A stretch of 25,696 nucleotides of DNA. Source: Blastocatellia bacterium (GTDB lineage: Bacteria > Acidobacteriota > Blastocatellia > UBA7656). The notes below the pieces were generated by a model. That model had not been told where the DNA came from. It did not search any database and was given only the letters and a program-made list of their open reading frames with translations. The first letter of the stretch is position 1, and every line of letters begins with the position of its first letter. Of the stretch, positions 8,638 through 16,228 are shown piece after piece. The position numbers were made by a program, and so were the translations under genes. The stretch covers positions 1-25,696 of the forward strand of contig JAKEHD010000599.1 in the NCBI GenBank assembly GCA_022615215.1, given 5' to 3'.

Positions 8638-8658
8638 CTATCAGCTATCAACTATCAG
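8638..8658. repeat. Heptanucleotide tandem repeat, 3 units (CTATCAR)
   Basis: Units CTATCAG, CTATCAA, CTATCAG, 14 bp upstream of fadN and next to palindrome copy B. A weaker third example, CCGCTAA-CCACTGA-CCCCTGA at 8752-8772, lies at the other end of the same gap just before the fadD stop. Confidence 0.65.
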
Positions 8659-8670
8659 GGCAAGTATTCA

Positions 8671-8728
8671 ACCACAGATAACACGGATAACCGAAGAATT
8701 TATCTGAGAAATCTGTGTGATCTGTGGT
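8671..8728. repeat. Dispersed palindromic repeat (ACCACAGAT...ATCTGTGGT), copy B
   Basis: Ends ACCACAGAT (8671-8679) and ATCTGTGGT (8720-8728) are perfect 9-bp inverted repeats. The interior matches copy A (2929-3005) in reverse orientation. It lies in the fadD-fadN gap, so a transcript of the operon would carry it as a hairpin. Confidence 0.8.
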
Positions 8729-8775
8729 CAAAAGATGATCTCTGTAGCCGACCGCTAACCACTGACCCCTGAAAT

Positions 8776-10599
8776 TCAAACCATAACCATATCGGCGCTC
8801 TCTTCATACAAACGGTCGATCACCCCGGCGTACTTCTCTTCTATAAAACGGCGGCGCGGTTTGAGCGTGGGCGTAAGCTCCCCCGATTCGATGGTCAGTT
8901 CGCGTTCGAGCAATGCGACCTTCTTGACCTTTTCGTAACGGGCAAGCTCTGCCGTGTGCTTATCGACCTGACGCTGAATGAGATCGACGATGCGCGGATT
9001 TGCGAGCAACTCGCTTTCGCTCGCGTAGCCGATATTTTTAAGTTCGGCATAGCTGCGCAGCATCTCCTTATGGGGAACGATGAGCGCCGAAGCGAATTTC
9101 CGACCGTTGCCCACGATCACTACTTGAGAGACGAAGCGACTCGATTTTATCAAGCCTTCGAGTAACTGAGGCGCGATGTATTTTCCGCCGCTCGTCTTTA
9201 TGAGGTCTTTCTTGCGATCCGTTATCGTCAGAAATCCGTCCGCGTCGAGATGGCCGATGTCTCCCGTTCGGAACCAGCCGTCAGGCGTGAACGCTTCTTC
9301 GTTTTCTTGAGGGCGATTGTAATAACCCTGCATCACCGTGTCGCCCTTGACGAGGATTTCGCCGTCCTCGGCTATACGGACGCTCACGCCATCGAGCACA
9401 GGCCCGACGGTGCCTATGCGATTTCGCTCAAGCGTGTTGCAGGAGATGGTCGGCGAGGTCTCGGTCAACCCGTACCCCTGCAAGATGGGCAACCCGGCTG
9501 CGCTAAAAAGATAGGCGATTTCGGGAGCGAGCGGCGCTCCGCCCGATATGAAGACGCGGATGCGTCCGCCTACAGCTTCGCGCCATTTTTTAAACACGAG
9601 CGCGCTTGCTATGCGATGTTGAAGCCGGAGCAAAAACCCTACGGGCATCCCTTTGTCTTTGCGCTCGGCCCAATGCCTTCCGACATCCAGCGCCCAGAGG
9701 AATATCTGTTTGCGCGGGAAGCCTGCCGACAATCCCCTTTCCAATATCCTCGCATATATCTTTTCAAACATGCGCGGCACGCTCGTCATAACGGTAGGCC
9801 GCGCCTCTGAAAGATTTTTCGCCACCGCGTCTATGCTCTCCGCATAAGCGACGACCGTACCGGCGTGCGCGTAGAGATACCAGACCGCTCGCTCGAATAT
9901 GTGCGTAAAAGGAAGATAGGTCAGAGCCGTGTCGCGGGTCTCATCAAGGTCGAGCCAGCGGTAGCTGTTTAGCGCATTCGCCGTGAGGTTCTTATGAGTG
10001 AGCATCACGCCTTTCGGGTCGCCTGTCGTGCCCGAAGTGTAAAGCAACGTTGCAAGGTCCGACGGCCCGGCATTACGCCAGAGGCTTTCATAGAGGCCGG
10101 GCTGTTCTTCCGAGAGTGAGCGCCCGCGATCTATCAGATCGTTTATATGAACGACTGAATCGTCTTTTTGCTCAGGCGATACGTCATCAAAAGAGACTAT
10201 CCATTCAAGCGACGGCAGGGCGGATTTTATAGAGAGCGCGTCGGCCAGAAAAGATGACGAAACGAAGATGACGCGCGCCCCGGAGTCGGCCAGGATGTAT
10301 TCGACCTGCGAGCGTGCCTGCGTGGCATAGATAGGAACGTCGACCGCTCCTATTGCGAGAGATGCGAGATCGGCGAAGTTCCACTCCGGCCGATTTTCGG
10401 ACCATATAGCCAGTTTATCCCCGGCGCGAAAGCCCTTGTCGTAAAGTCCGAGTGCCGTATCTCTCACGCGGCTTGCGGCCTCTTTGTAAGAGAGCGACCG
10501 CCAACGGCCGTTCTCTTTGAAGCGCAGGAATTCCGACTCGCCGAAGCGATCCACCGCCGAGTTGAACAACTCATTCAATGTCCGTGGATCACTGCTCAT
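8776..10599 (-). CDS. fadD: Long-chain fatty-acid-CoA ligase (AMP-forming)
   Basis: A 607-residue adenylate-forming enzyme that activates fatty acids to acyl-CoA with ATP and CoA. The P-loop-like motif LLYTSGTTGDPKGVMLTHKN, the A5-type motif GYGLTETSP, the A7 motif WFRTGDIGHLDADG and the linker ITDRKKDLIKTSGGKYIAPQ are all present, the last typical of long-chain ligases. I chose ATG 10599 (MSSDPRTLNELF), preceded by GGGAAAG; the longer frame to 10665 runs into a repeat. No membrane helix is visible; it is probably cytosolic or membrane-associated. It lies between fadR and fadN in the same orientation, consistent with supplying substrate for FadE. Exact chain-length preference cannot be read from sequence. 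Confidence 0.92.
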   Translation of the reverse strand: MSSDPRTLNELFNSAVDRFGESEFLRFKENGRWRSLSYKEAASRVRDTALGLYDKGFRAGDKLAIWSENRPEWNFADLASLAIGAVDVPIYATQARSQVEYILADSGARVIFVSSSFLADALSIKSALPSLEWIVSFDDVSPEQKDDSVVHINDLIDRGRSLSEEQPGLYESLWRNAGPSDLATLLYTSGTTGDPKGVMLTHKNLTANALNSYRWLDLDETRDTALTYLPFTHIFERAVWYLYAHAGTVVAYAESIDAVAKNLSEARPTVMTSVPRMFEKIYARILERGLSAGFPRKQIFLWALDVGRHWAERKDKGMPVGFLLRLQHRIASALVFKKWREAVGGRIRVFISGGAPLAPEIAYLFSAAGLPILQGYGLTETSPTISCNTLERNRIGTVGPVLDGVSVRIAEDGEILVKGDTVMQGYYNRPQENEEAFTPDGWFRTGDIGHLDADGFLTITDRKKDLIKTSGGKYIAPQLLEGLIKSSRFVSQVVIVGNGRKFASALIVPHKEMLRSYAELKNIGYASESELLANPRIVDLIQRQVDKHTAELARYEKVKKVALLERELTIESGELTPTLKPRRRFIEEKYAGVIDRLYEESADMVMV

Positions 10600-10628
10600 G
10601 ATCTTTCCCGTTTTAAAAAAACCTGTAC

Positions 10629-10721
10629 GGGCGACCCTCTGTGGTCGCCCCTCGATGGCCTTCAATCAAATGGCCTTCAATCAAATGGCCTTCAATGAGG
10701 GGTGGCCACAGAGGGCCACCC
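10629..10721. repeat. Paired hairpins with three 15-bp tandem repeats between them
   Basis: Two related hairpins, GGGCGACC-loop-GGTCGCCC (10629-10650) and GGGTGGCC-loop-GGCCACCC (10700-10721), face each other as a long imperfect inverted repeat. Between them, 10656-10700 holds three copies of TGGCCTTCAATCAAA (the third diverges in its last four bases). A third member of the hairpin family lies at 16195-16216. This fills the fadR-fadD gap. Confidence 0.8.
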
Positions 10722-10730
10722 ATACATGAT

Positions 10731-11345
10731 TTAAGGCCGATTTATGCCGTTGAAAAAAACATCTATAACCGTGTCGGCCGTAGACACGAGGCTATATCGC
10801 CTGCGGCTGAGAACCCAGTTAGTGACCATCTCATCGAGCGCGCCGAACAGCACCTTCGCCGTTATCGTTGTGTTCAATCCGCTGCGAAATACGCCCTTCG
10901 CCTGTCCCTCGTCGATCACTATGCGAATGAGTTCGAGATATTCAGTCACTTTCGTGGCAGAGAACTGCTCCATGAATTTGGTTGAGGAGCGAAGCTCCAC
11001 TTGAAACACGACTGCGAGGTCGCGGTCGCCCGCAAACCGCTCAAGGTGCGCGTGAACTATTCGCTTGAGTTTTTCAACAGGGTCTTCTATCTCAGCAAGT
11101 CGGGCGCGGCCGCGCGCGAGGGCTTCGTCCATGACGTGATTGAATATCGAGACGAGTATGTCATCCTTGTTCTTGAAATATAGATAGACGGTCCCGTCAG
11201 CCACGCCCGCCGCGCGCGCAACATCGGCCACTTTGGAATTGAAGAACCCTCCGCGCGCAAAGACTTTAATGGCCGCCCTCAGTATGGCCTCGTACTTGCC
11301 GTTCGATTTTTCCTTAGACTGTGAAGTCCTTCTAGCTGATGTCAT
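10731..11345 (-). CDS. fadR: TetR-family fatty-acid degradation repressor (FadR/YsiA type)
   Basis: A 204-residue regulator. Residues ~18-64 are a TetR helix-turn-helix: ILRAAIKVFARGGFFNSKV, then VARAAGVADGTVYLYFKNKD, where GTVYLYFKNKD is the recognition-helix signature. The C-terminal domain (VFQVELRSSTKFMEQF and so on) resembles Bacillus FadR, which binds long-chain acyl-CoA and then leaves DNA. Its ATG lies 19 bp downstream of a FadR-box-like palindrome, and it is first in the fadR-fadD-fadN-fadA-fadE series, so autorepression plus control of the whole operon is likely. It is unrelated to the GntR-type FadR of E. coli. Confidence 0.9.
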   Translation of the reverse strand: MTSARRTSQSKEKSNGKYEAILRAAIKVFARGGFFNSKVADVARAAGVADGTVYLYFKNKDDILVSIFNHVMDEALARGRARLAEIEDPVEKLKRIVHAHLERFAGDRDLAVVFQVELRSSTKFMEQFSATKVTEYLELIRIVIDEGQAKGVFRSGLNTTITAKVLFGALDEMVTNWVLSRRRYSLVSTADTVIDVFFNGINRP

Positions 11346-11364
11346 AACGTTACCGATTAAATAA

Positions 11365-11382
11365 TGAATGAATGGTCATTCA
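11365..11382 (-). promoter_or_regulatory. FadR operator (FadR box)
   Basis: TGAATGAATGGTCATTCA is an 18-bp palindrome (9-bp arms when extended by two bases on each side, 4-bp centre). It differs at one position from the Bacillus FadR consensus TGAATGANTANTCATTCA as I recall it. It begins two bases downstream of the predicted -10 and covers the likely transcription start, a position suited to repression. No second box was found in the other fad gaps, which supports a single control point. Confidence 0.85.
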
Positions 11383-11384
11383 TT

Positions 11385-11413
11385 TTTATAGGCTAAAACG
11401 ATTTCGAATGCAA
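11385..11413 (-). promoter_or_regulatory. Sigma-70-type promoter of the fad operon
   Basis: On the minus strand, TTGCAT (11413-11408), a 17-bp spacer and TATAAA (11390-11385) give a good -35/-10 pair. The start would fall inside the FadR box. The promoter overlaps the 3' end of the upstream DUF5678-like gene. Confidence 0.7.
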
Positions 11414-11713
11414 GGGGAATTCAGGGCATCGGGAAAAATTTATTTTGTAGATGCGCTCGTAACTTTCTCGTGGAACGTACTGAACGAACGGCTCATCGCC
11501 GGGGTGCTTCTCTAAGGCCATGCGCCTTGCTTCCAAGGCATCATCCGAGACGAAGACTTCGCCTTCGGATGTGGCGATGTACTGACCGGGATACTGCTCA
11601 AAGAGCGATGCGCCGTGCTCGGTCAGCCATTCGCCGTTGCGCCGGAATCGGTCAAGGCGTTGATTGAAATTCAGGTCTTCGGGTTCCTCAGTTATGATCG
11701 GCCTGTCGTTCAT
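11393..11713 (-). CDS. Small DUF5678-like protein
   Basis: A 106-residue protein with the pattern WLTEHGASLFEQYPGQYIAT, then GEVFVSDDALEARRMALEKHPGDEPFVQYVPRE, which resembles the DUF5678 family (small proteins often near Uma2 or retropepsin-like genes). I start at ATG 11713 (MNDRPIITEEPE) rather than the GTG at 11746; neither has a strong ribosome binding site. It follows the Uma2 gene by 54 bp in the same orientation, so the two may be one unit. There is no signal peptide or membrane segment. The biochemical function is unknown. Its last 20 bases overlap the fad promoter, so its transcription could read into fadR. Confidence 0.7.
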   Translation of the reverse strand: MNDRPIITEEPEDLNFNQRLDRFRRNGEWLTEHGASLFEQYPGQYIATSEGEVFVSDDALEARRMALEKHPGDEPFVQYVPRESYERIYKINFSRCPEFPLHSKSF

Positions 11714-11767
11714 GTTGCTACGATAGCATTTATCGCTAAACCTCACCAGCGACCAGTTGCATCTCTG

Positions 11768-12418
11768 CTATCGGTTGTTTTTCTCGTGTTGCCGCGCCCA
11801 CTCTCGCACGCCCTTCAACCAGCGCGGACGTTTCTGATGTTGGCTCTCTTCGATGAAACCGGTGATTACGGCGGCAGATACGCGGGGAAGCGCTGCGCTA
11901 CGCTCTGCGCTCAGGTACTCGCCGTCCGCGAGTATGTAGATCGCCATTTGATTGCCTTCCCAGCGCCAGATTTCAGGTACGCCTATCGCCGCATAGACGG
12001 GCATTTTATCCAGCGACGAATGCGAAATGTCTATCTCGATCACAAGGTCGGGCGGCGGGTCCGACTTCAAGTCTATCTGTTCTTTGTCGATTATGCGGTT
12101 GACGTTCTGTATGTAAAAGCAGGTGTCCGGCTCGAATCCTCTATGCAGGTCTTCGCGCTTGAAGGTGTTCGAGCCGAGGTTGTCAAGTTCGATCTCCCAT
12201 TCTTCGGCTATCACTTCGACGAGCGTTGCTATCCGGCGGTTGAGTCTTTCATGTTTTGTAGACGGACTCATGATTTCCAGGACTCCTCTGTCATAAGTGA
12301 AGTGAGGCGAACTGCTGCTGACTCGATCAGCGAGCAAGCTCTCATAAGTCGCCCAACTGACGCCTCGCAGGATGACTCTCTGTTCGGTCTGTTCCGGCGG
12401 ATTCAACACGGTTGCCAT
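11768..12418 (-). CDS. Uma2 family endonuclease (DUF820)
   Basis: A 216-residue protein of the PD-(D/E)XK superfamily. FEPDTCFYI supplies the Pro-Asp, PPDLVIEIDISHSS supplies the Asp and E-x-D positions, and VPEIWRWEGNQMAIYIL is the family C-terminal signature; the N-terminal YDRGVLEIMSPS and HERLNRRIATLVEVIAEE are also typical. ATG 12418 follows AGGAGA by seven bases. Uma2 proteins are very abundant in Cyanobacteria and some other bacteria; a nuclease fold is predicted but the biological role is not established. Here it is paired with the downstream DUF5678-like gene. Confidence 0.88.
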   Translation of the reverse strand: MATVLNPPEQTEQRVILRGVSWATYESLLADRVSSSSPHFTYDRGVLEIMSPSTKHERLNRRIATLVEVIAEEWEIELDNLGSNTFKREDLHRGFEPDTCFYIQNVNRIIDKEQIDLKSDPPPDLVIEIDISHSSLDKMPVYAAIGVPEIWRWEGNQMAIYILADGEYLSAERSAALPRVSAAVITGFIEESQHQKRPRWLKGVREWARQHEKNNR

Positions 12419-12471
12419 ACTGAACTCTCCTGTTGCCTATGCCTGCCGGATTATAACACGCTCGGTAAAAA

Positions 12472-12506
12472 GGGGTGAGGGGTGAAAGGTGAGGGGTGGA
12501 GGGTGA
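12472..12506. repeat. Heptanucleotide tandem repeat, 5 units (GGGGTGA)
   Basis: Units GGGGTGA, GGGGTGA, AAGGTGA, GGGGTGG, AGGGTGA run without interruption upstream of the Uma2 gene. A two-unit TCACGCC array lies at 12698-12711, on the far side of the adjacent 159-bp element. Confidence 0.8.
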
Positions 12507-12531
12507 AGCTGAGGAGAACTTCCGCGCTCTC

Positions 12532-12690
12532 AGAGCCTGTCTTAAAAGTGCCTGATAAAGCCCTGAAAGGGCGCGATAAATCTCGACCTATTGCGCCCTT
12601 TCAGGGCTTGTGGCTGTTTGCGATACGATTCCCATGGCGATGCCCTGGGCTATTATATTTTGCCCCGTTGGGGCTTTTAAGACAGGCTCT
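12532..12690. mobile_element. 159-bp element with 17-bp terminal inverted repeats and nested hairpins
   Basis: Ends 12532-12548 (AGAGCCTGTCTTAAAAG) and 12674-12690 are a perfect 17-bp inverted repeat. Inside, 12559-12574 and 12593-12608 form a perfect 16-bp stem (AGCCCTGAAAGGGCGC and its complement) with an 18-base loop. A further small hairpin GCCCC-gtt-GGGGC lies at 12662-12673. A 7-bp direct repeat CTCTCAG (12527-12533 and 12687-12693) overlaps both ends and may be a target duplication. It has no coding capacity: a MITE-like or structured repeat between the Uma2 and HEAT genes. Confidence 0.7.
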
Positions 12691-12715
12691 CAGAATATCA
12701 CGCCTCACGCCCCAC

Positions 12716-13183
12716 TCAATCTCCGGCGGTTGCCTTTTCGAGTTTCTCGATAGCTCTTCTGAGCGCGGCGCGGACATGAATGGATTCTTCTATTTCGTTT
12801 CTTTGATTGAGCGGTTCTATCGCGCGGGCGTCGCCCAAATTTCCTAATGCGATTGCAACAGCGCCACGGACAGAGGCGTCCGAGTCGTCGAGCGCCGTCA
12901 CTAGCGACGATAGCATGCGTGTGTCTCTGCGCCCTTCTTCGCATAAGCGAGAGAGGTCTTCTGCGGCGCGCTGTCTTGCGTAAGGCGACAGGTCTCCGAG
13001 CGATTCTATCAAACCGAACAGTCTCGTATCCGAGGAAACGGGAGGGCCGGCGGGGGGAGCCTCTTCGATCTCATAGCCGCGCCTCTTGAGGTAGAGCTTT
13101 TCGTTGCGGCTCAACGCTTTGTTGCTGTTCAGCCACCAGAGGACCACTATGAAGACAAGCACTATGAAGATGACCAGTGGCAT
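12716..13183 (-). CDS. Membrane-anchored HEAT-repeat protein
   Basis: A 155-residue protein. Residues ~2-19 (PLVIFIVLVFIVVLWWLN) form one transmembrane helix or uncleaved anchor, followed by a basic linker. From ~55 onwards there are about two to three HEAT/PBS-lyase-type helical repeats, with LVTALDDSDASVRGAVAIAL, GNLGDARAIEPLNQR and IHVRAALRRAIEKLE. Such repeats serve as protein-protein scaffolds; no catalytic motif is visible. No Shine-Dalgarno is seen before the ATG at 13183. It lies downstream of the penicillin-binding protein gene but is separated from it by a repeat-rich 269-bp gap. Confidence 0.75.
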   Translation of the reverse strand: MPLVIFIVLVFIVVLWWLNSNKALSRNEKLYLKRRGYEIEEAPPAGPPVSSDTRLFGLIESLGDLSPYARQRAAEDLSRLCEEGRRDTRMLSSLVTALDDSDASVRGAVAIALGNLGDARAIEPLNQRNEIEESIHVRAALRRAIEKLEKATAGD

Positions 13184-13246
13184 CTATAAATAAAATACAG
13201 ATACTATGAACGATTCCGCCAGGCCAATCAGGGCTGTTGCGAAGTA

Positions 13247-13384
13247 CCTGGGAGCGCACGCTTCTAGCGTGCTGGGCTTGCCTTATTGCTGATTTTCTCA
13301 AGAATTGGCGTCTCCGCAAGTCATGCAGGCAGGATGCCGAAGAAAGAAATCTTTATAAGAAAGAAATCTTTATGCGCTCCCAGG
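13247..13384. repeat. Cruciform-type intergenic repeat, copy 2 (interrupted)
   Basis: The outer 12-bp arms (13247-13258 and 13373-13384) and the left 7-bp hairpin (13256-13272) match the 6065-6168 copy. The right hairpin is broken after GATGCC by about 35 bp that consist mostly of a perfect 17-bp tandem duplication (13340-13356 and 13357-13373, AAGAAAGAAATCTTTAT). Similarity to the flank of copy 1 continues to about 13420. Confidence 0.75.
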
Positions 13385-13432
13385 CCAGGCCTTTCTCTTT
13401 GTCAACCTACTTTGCAACTGCCCTGCCAGGCC

Positions 13433-13453
13433 AATCCGCAATCCGCAATCGCC
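13433..13453. repeat. Heptanucleotide tandem repeat, 3 units (AATCCGC)
   Basis: Units AATCCGC, AATCCGC, AATCGCC abut the stop codon of the penicillin-binding protein gene (last base shared). Confidence 0.7.
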
Positions 13454-16002
13454 TAACCGTTCTTGCCGCGCTTCTTCTTATCGCTTTCCCCTTTTTTATT
13501 CCCGCCCTTTTTGACCTCTTCGGGCTTTGGCGGGCGAGGCGGACTTACGGTTCGCGGGCGTTCTTCGGTATTGGTTCTGGCTGGCGCTCCTCGTTCGGGC
13601 TGATCCATTTTGGGCGTGGTACGAGCGCCGGGCTTGGGCGGTTCGGGTTCACCCTGAGCCGCTGATTTGGCCGCGTCGGCGTTTTCATCCTCTACCTGGG
13701 CTGCGGCCTCTTCGACTGCGGCTTTGCGAATGGCTGCCGCGGCCTGACCTCGGCGAGCCAGTATCTCTTTATCCGGTGGCGGGGATTTGGGGAATTTATC
13801 GTCGGGACGGTCTTTCAGGAATTTCTCCATGAACTCTATCCACATGGGAAGGGCGGCTACAGACCCTGCTTCGCCGTTTCCGAGCGAACGTTTCAATCCA
13901 GGATAACCTATCCACACTCCCGTCGTATAGCTGGGCGTATAGCCTATGAACCAGGCGTCGGTGAAATCATTCACCGTACCGGTCTTTCCGCAAATCGTGC
14001 GCTTCGCCAATTCCTTGTTGCCCATTATCGAACCAGCAGTGCCTCCCGTTACGGCTGCTCGCATCATGTCCTGCATCTGCGAAGCCACATAAGGCGAGAC
14101 CGCTTTGAAGGATTCTGCCTCATGCTCCTGGATGGGATTGCTGTCGGCATCGGTCACACGGCTGATGAGGTGCGGCTTGGCCCGCGTGCCCATATTCGAA
14201 AACACCGAGTATGCGCTCACCATGTCTATCAACGGCTCTTCGGTCGCGCCAAGCGCCGACGGCAATACTCGCTTCATGGGGTTCGGCAGTCCCAACCTCT
14301 TGACTATCTCCGCTCCGTTATCGACGCTGACCATAGAGAGCAGACGCACCGCCACGACATTCAGCGAGTGTTGAAGCGCGTTCCTCATCGGCAGCATCCC
14401 GCCGCCCGCCGACCCGTCATAATTGTGCGGAGACCAACCGGTCCCAGGGTCCACGAACGGGCCTGCGTTCACAACCGTGTCGGGGGTGAACCCGTATTCG
14501 ATGGCCGCTGCATATATGAAAGGCTTGAAGCAGGAGCCTGTCTGTCGCTCGGCCTGCGTGGCGTTGTTGAATTTGCGCGTGGAAAAATCGTATCCGCCCA
14601 CCATGGCTTTTACTTCGCCCGTTTTGGAATCCAGGCACACGAGCGCGCCGTCTACTCGGGGAAGCTGGTCCAAAGCCACTTCGAGCTTCTTGCTCTCCTC
14701 ATCGATCTTGCCGACCTTGAAGACGGCAAGGTCGCCCGCCTTGAGCAACTTCGAGGGAGGGCCGCCCGCCCATTTGGTTTCGGCCTCGGCGATGATGGCT
14801 CTGTATTCGCCGAATCTCACATCGGCCCCTTCTTTGTTTACATCCATCACAAGGCCGTAGATGTATTCGCCCGCAATGTGATCGCCCGTCCAGTCAGGGT
14901 GCGTGTAGTGCGTGAGGTCGCCCGCCATCTTCTGCTCTATCACGTTCACAAGATTTCCGCGCCAGCGTTTGCCGTGCCGGTTCTCGTAAGCGTGAAGCCC
15001 ACGGCGAACGGCGCGGACGGCGTCTCTCTGCGCGTTCACGTCGAGCGTGGTGTAGATGTTCATGCCGCCCGTCTGCGTCTGCCGTGTGCCGAATGTCTCT
15101 TCGGCCTCTTGGCGCACCTCTTCGACGAAGTAGCCGTATATGGAATTATTATTGCCCACCTGCGGGTTCAAGCTGAGATTGATGGGAGTCTGGCGCGCGC
15201 GTTCATAATCGGCTTCCGATATATAGCCTTCCTCGCGCATGCGATATAGCACGACGTTGCGGCGGTCGCGCGCAGCCTTCTCATCGCGCGTGGGCGAATA
15301 GAGGCTCGGAGCCTGCGGCAATCCGGCGAGGAGCGCGCACTCTTCGAGCGAGAGGTCTTTGAGAGATCTGGAAAAATAATACTGCGAGGCGGCCTCGAAC
15401 CCATAAGAACCGCCGCCCAGGAATATCTGGTTGCAGTACATCTCCATTATCTGTTCTTTGGTGTAGTACCGCTCTATTTGAAGCGAGAGGAGCGCCTCTT
15501 TGATCTTTCTCGTATAGGTCTTTTCAGGCGTCAGAAAGAGCGCGCGGGCGAGTTGCTGAGTGAGAGTCGAAGCGCCCTGCGCCCTGCGCCCCGAAGAGAA
15601 GTTCTTGAACGCGGCGGCGACTATGCGAATGGGGTCTACGCCTATGTGCTGGAAGAAGCGGTCGTCTTCGATGGCCCATATAGCGTTCTTCATCGTATCG
15701 GGTATCTGATCGTAAGTGACGGGTATGCGGCGTTCGAGCGAGAACTCGCCTATTACGCTCTTTCCATCGTCTGCGAGCACGCGTGTGACGAGGTTAGGCC
15801 GATAGGTAGCGAGCGCCGCCACTTGCTGCGCCTCTTCGGTCATGCTTGCCTGATAGGCGACCGTAGCGCCGAACATGATTCCGGCTATCACCGACAGCGC
15901 GAGCAGGGCCAGAAACGTGTAGCGGCGGAAAAATTCCTGCAACCAGTTGCCCGATTGCCCTGATTTCGGAATGCGCGTTTTCGATATCGTTTTGAATCTC
16001 AT
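13453..16002 (-). CDS. Class A penicillin-binding protein (PBP1A-like)
   Basis: An 849-residue bifunctional peptidoglycan synthase. Residues ~28-50 are a single N-terminal membrane anchor. The GT51 glycosyltransferase domain shows IEDDRFFQHIGVDP (catalytic Glu112) and GASTLTQQLARALF (143-156). The transpeptidase domain shows the SxxK nucleophile motif at Ser490-Lys493 (TGSCFKPF), SLN at 546-548 and KTGT at 673-676, so both activities should be intact. An OB-like insert lies between. The last ~110 residues are low-complexity and rich in Pro, Lys, Glu and Ala, ending in a basic tail, probably a periplasmic disordered extension. Length and domain order match the PBP1A family. Confidence 0.93.
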   Translation of the reverse strand: MRFKTISKTRIPKSGQSGNWLQEFFRRYTFLALLALSVIAGIMFGATVAYQASMTEEAQQVAALATYRPNLVTRVLADDGKSVIGEFSLERRIPVTYDQIPDTMKNAIWAIEDDRFFQHIGVDPIRIVAAAFKNFSSGRRAQGASTLTQQLARALFLTPEKTYTRKIKEALLSLQIERYYTKEQIMEMYCNQIFLGGGSYGFEAASQYYFSRSLKDLSLEECALLAGLPQAPSLYSPTRDEKAARDRRNVVLYRMREEGYISEADYERARQTPINLSLNPQVGNNNSIYGYFVEEVRQEAEETFGTRQTQTGGMNIYTTLDVNAQRDAVRAVRRGLHAYENRHGKRWRGNLVNVIEQKMAGDLTHYTHPDWTGDHIAGEYIYGLVMDVNKEGADVRFGEYRAIIAEAETKWAGGPPSKLLKAGDLAVFKVGKIDEESKKLEVALDQLPRVDGALVCLDSKTGEVKAMVGGYDFSTRKFNNATQAERQTGSCFKPFIYAAAIEYGFTPDTVVNAGPFVDPGTGWSPHNYDGSAGGGMLPMRNALQHSLNVVAVRLLSMVSVDNGAEIVKRLGLPNPMKRVLPSALGATEEPLIDMVSAYSVFSNMGTRAKPHLISRVTDADSNPIQEHEAESFKAVSPYVASQMQDMMRAAVTGGTAGSIMGNKELAKRTICGKTGTVNDFTDAWFIGYTPSYTTGVWIGYPGLKRSLGNGEAGSVAALPMWIEFMEKFLKDRPDDKFPKSPPPDKEILARRGQAAAAIRKAAVEEAAAQVEDENADAAKSAAQGEPEPPKPGARTTPKMDQPERGAPARTNTEERPRTVSPPRPPKPEEVKKGGNKKGESDKKKRGKNG

Positions 16003-16165
16003 AATCTCTCGCCTGATTTCAGTTAAGGTTTAAGAAGGAAGACTCTTTTCCTCATCGGCAGTCTGCTTTTTACTAAACAAGGGTACAGCAGCCCGCCGAC
16101 CTTGTAAAGAGTCGCCGCTTTTGATGCAGGACTCACCCGTCGGGTTTCACCGTCTGCAAAAAAAT

Positions 16166-16216
16166 ACGTGATGCGTGATGCGTGAGGCCTGTACGGGCGG
16201 CTCTCTGTGGCCGCCC
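16166..16216. repeat. Heptanucleotide repeat plus third hairpin-family copy
   Basis: 16166-16186 holds ACGTGAT, GCGTGAT, GCGTGAG (period seven). Directly after, 16195-16216 forms GGGCGGCT-loop-GGCCGCCC-like pairing (7 Watson-Crick pairs plus a G-T), homologous to the hairpins at 10629-10650 and 10700-10721, including the CTCTGT loop and the CCTGTAC lead-in. It sits between the PBP start and the AI-2E gene stop. Confidence 0.7.
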
Positions 16217-16228
16217 CTGATTGGCTTT

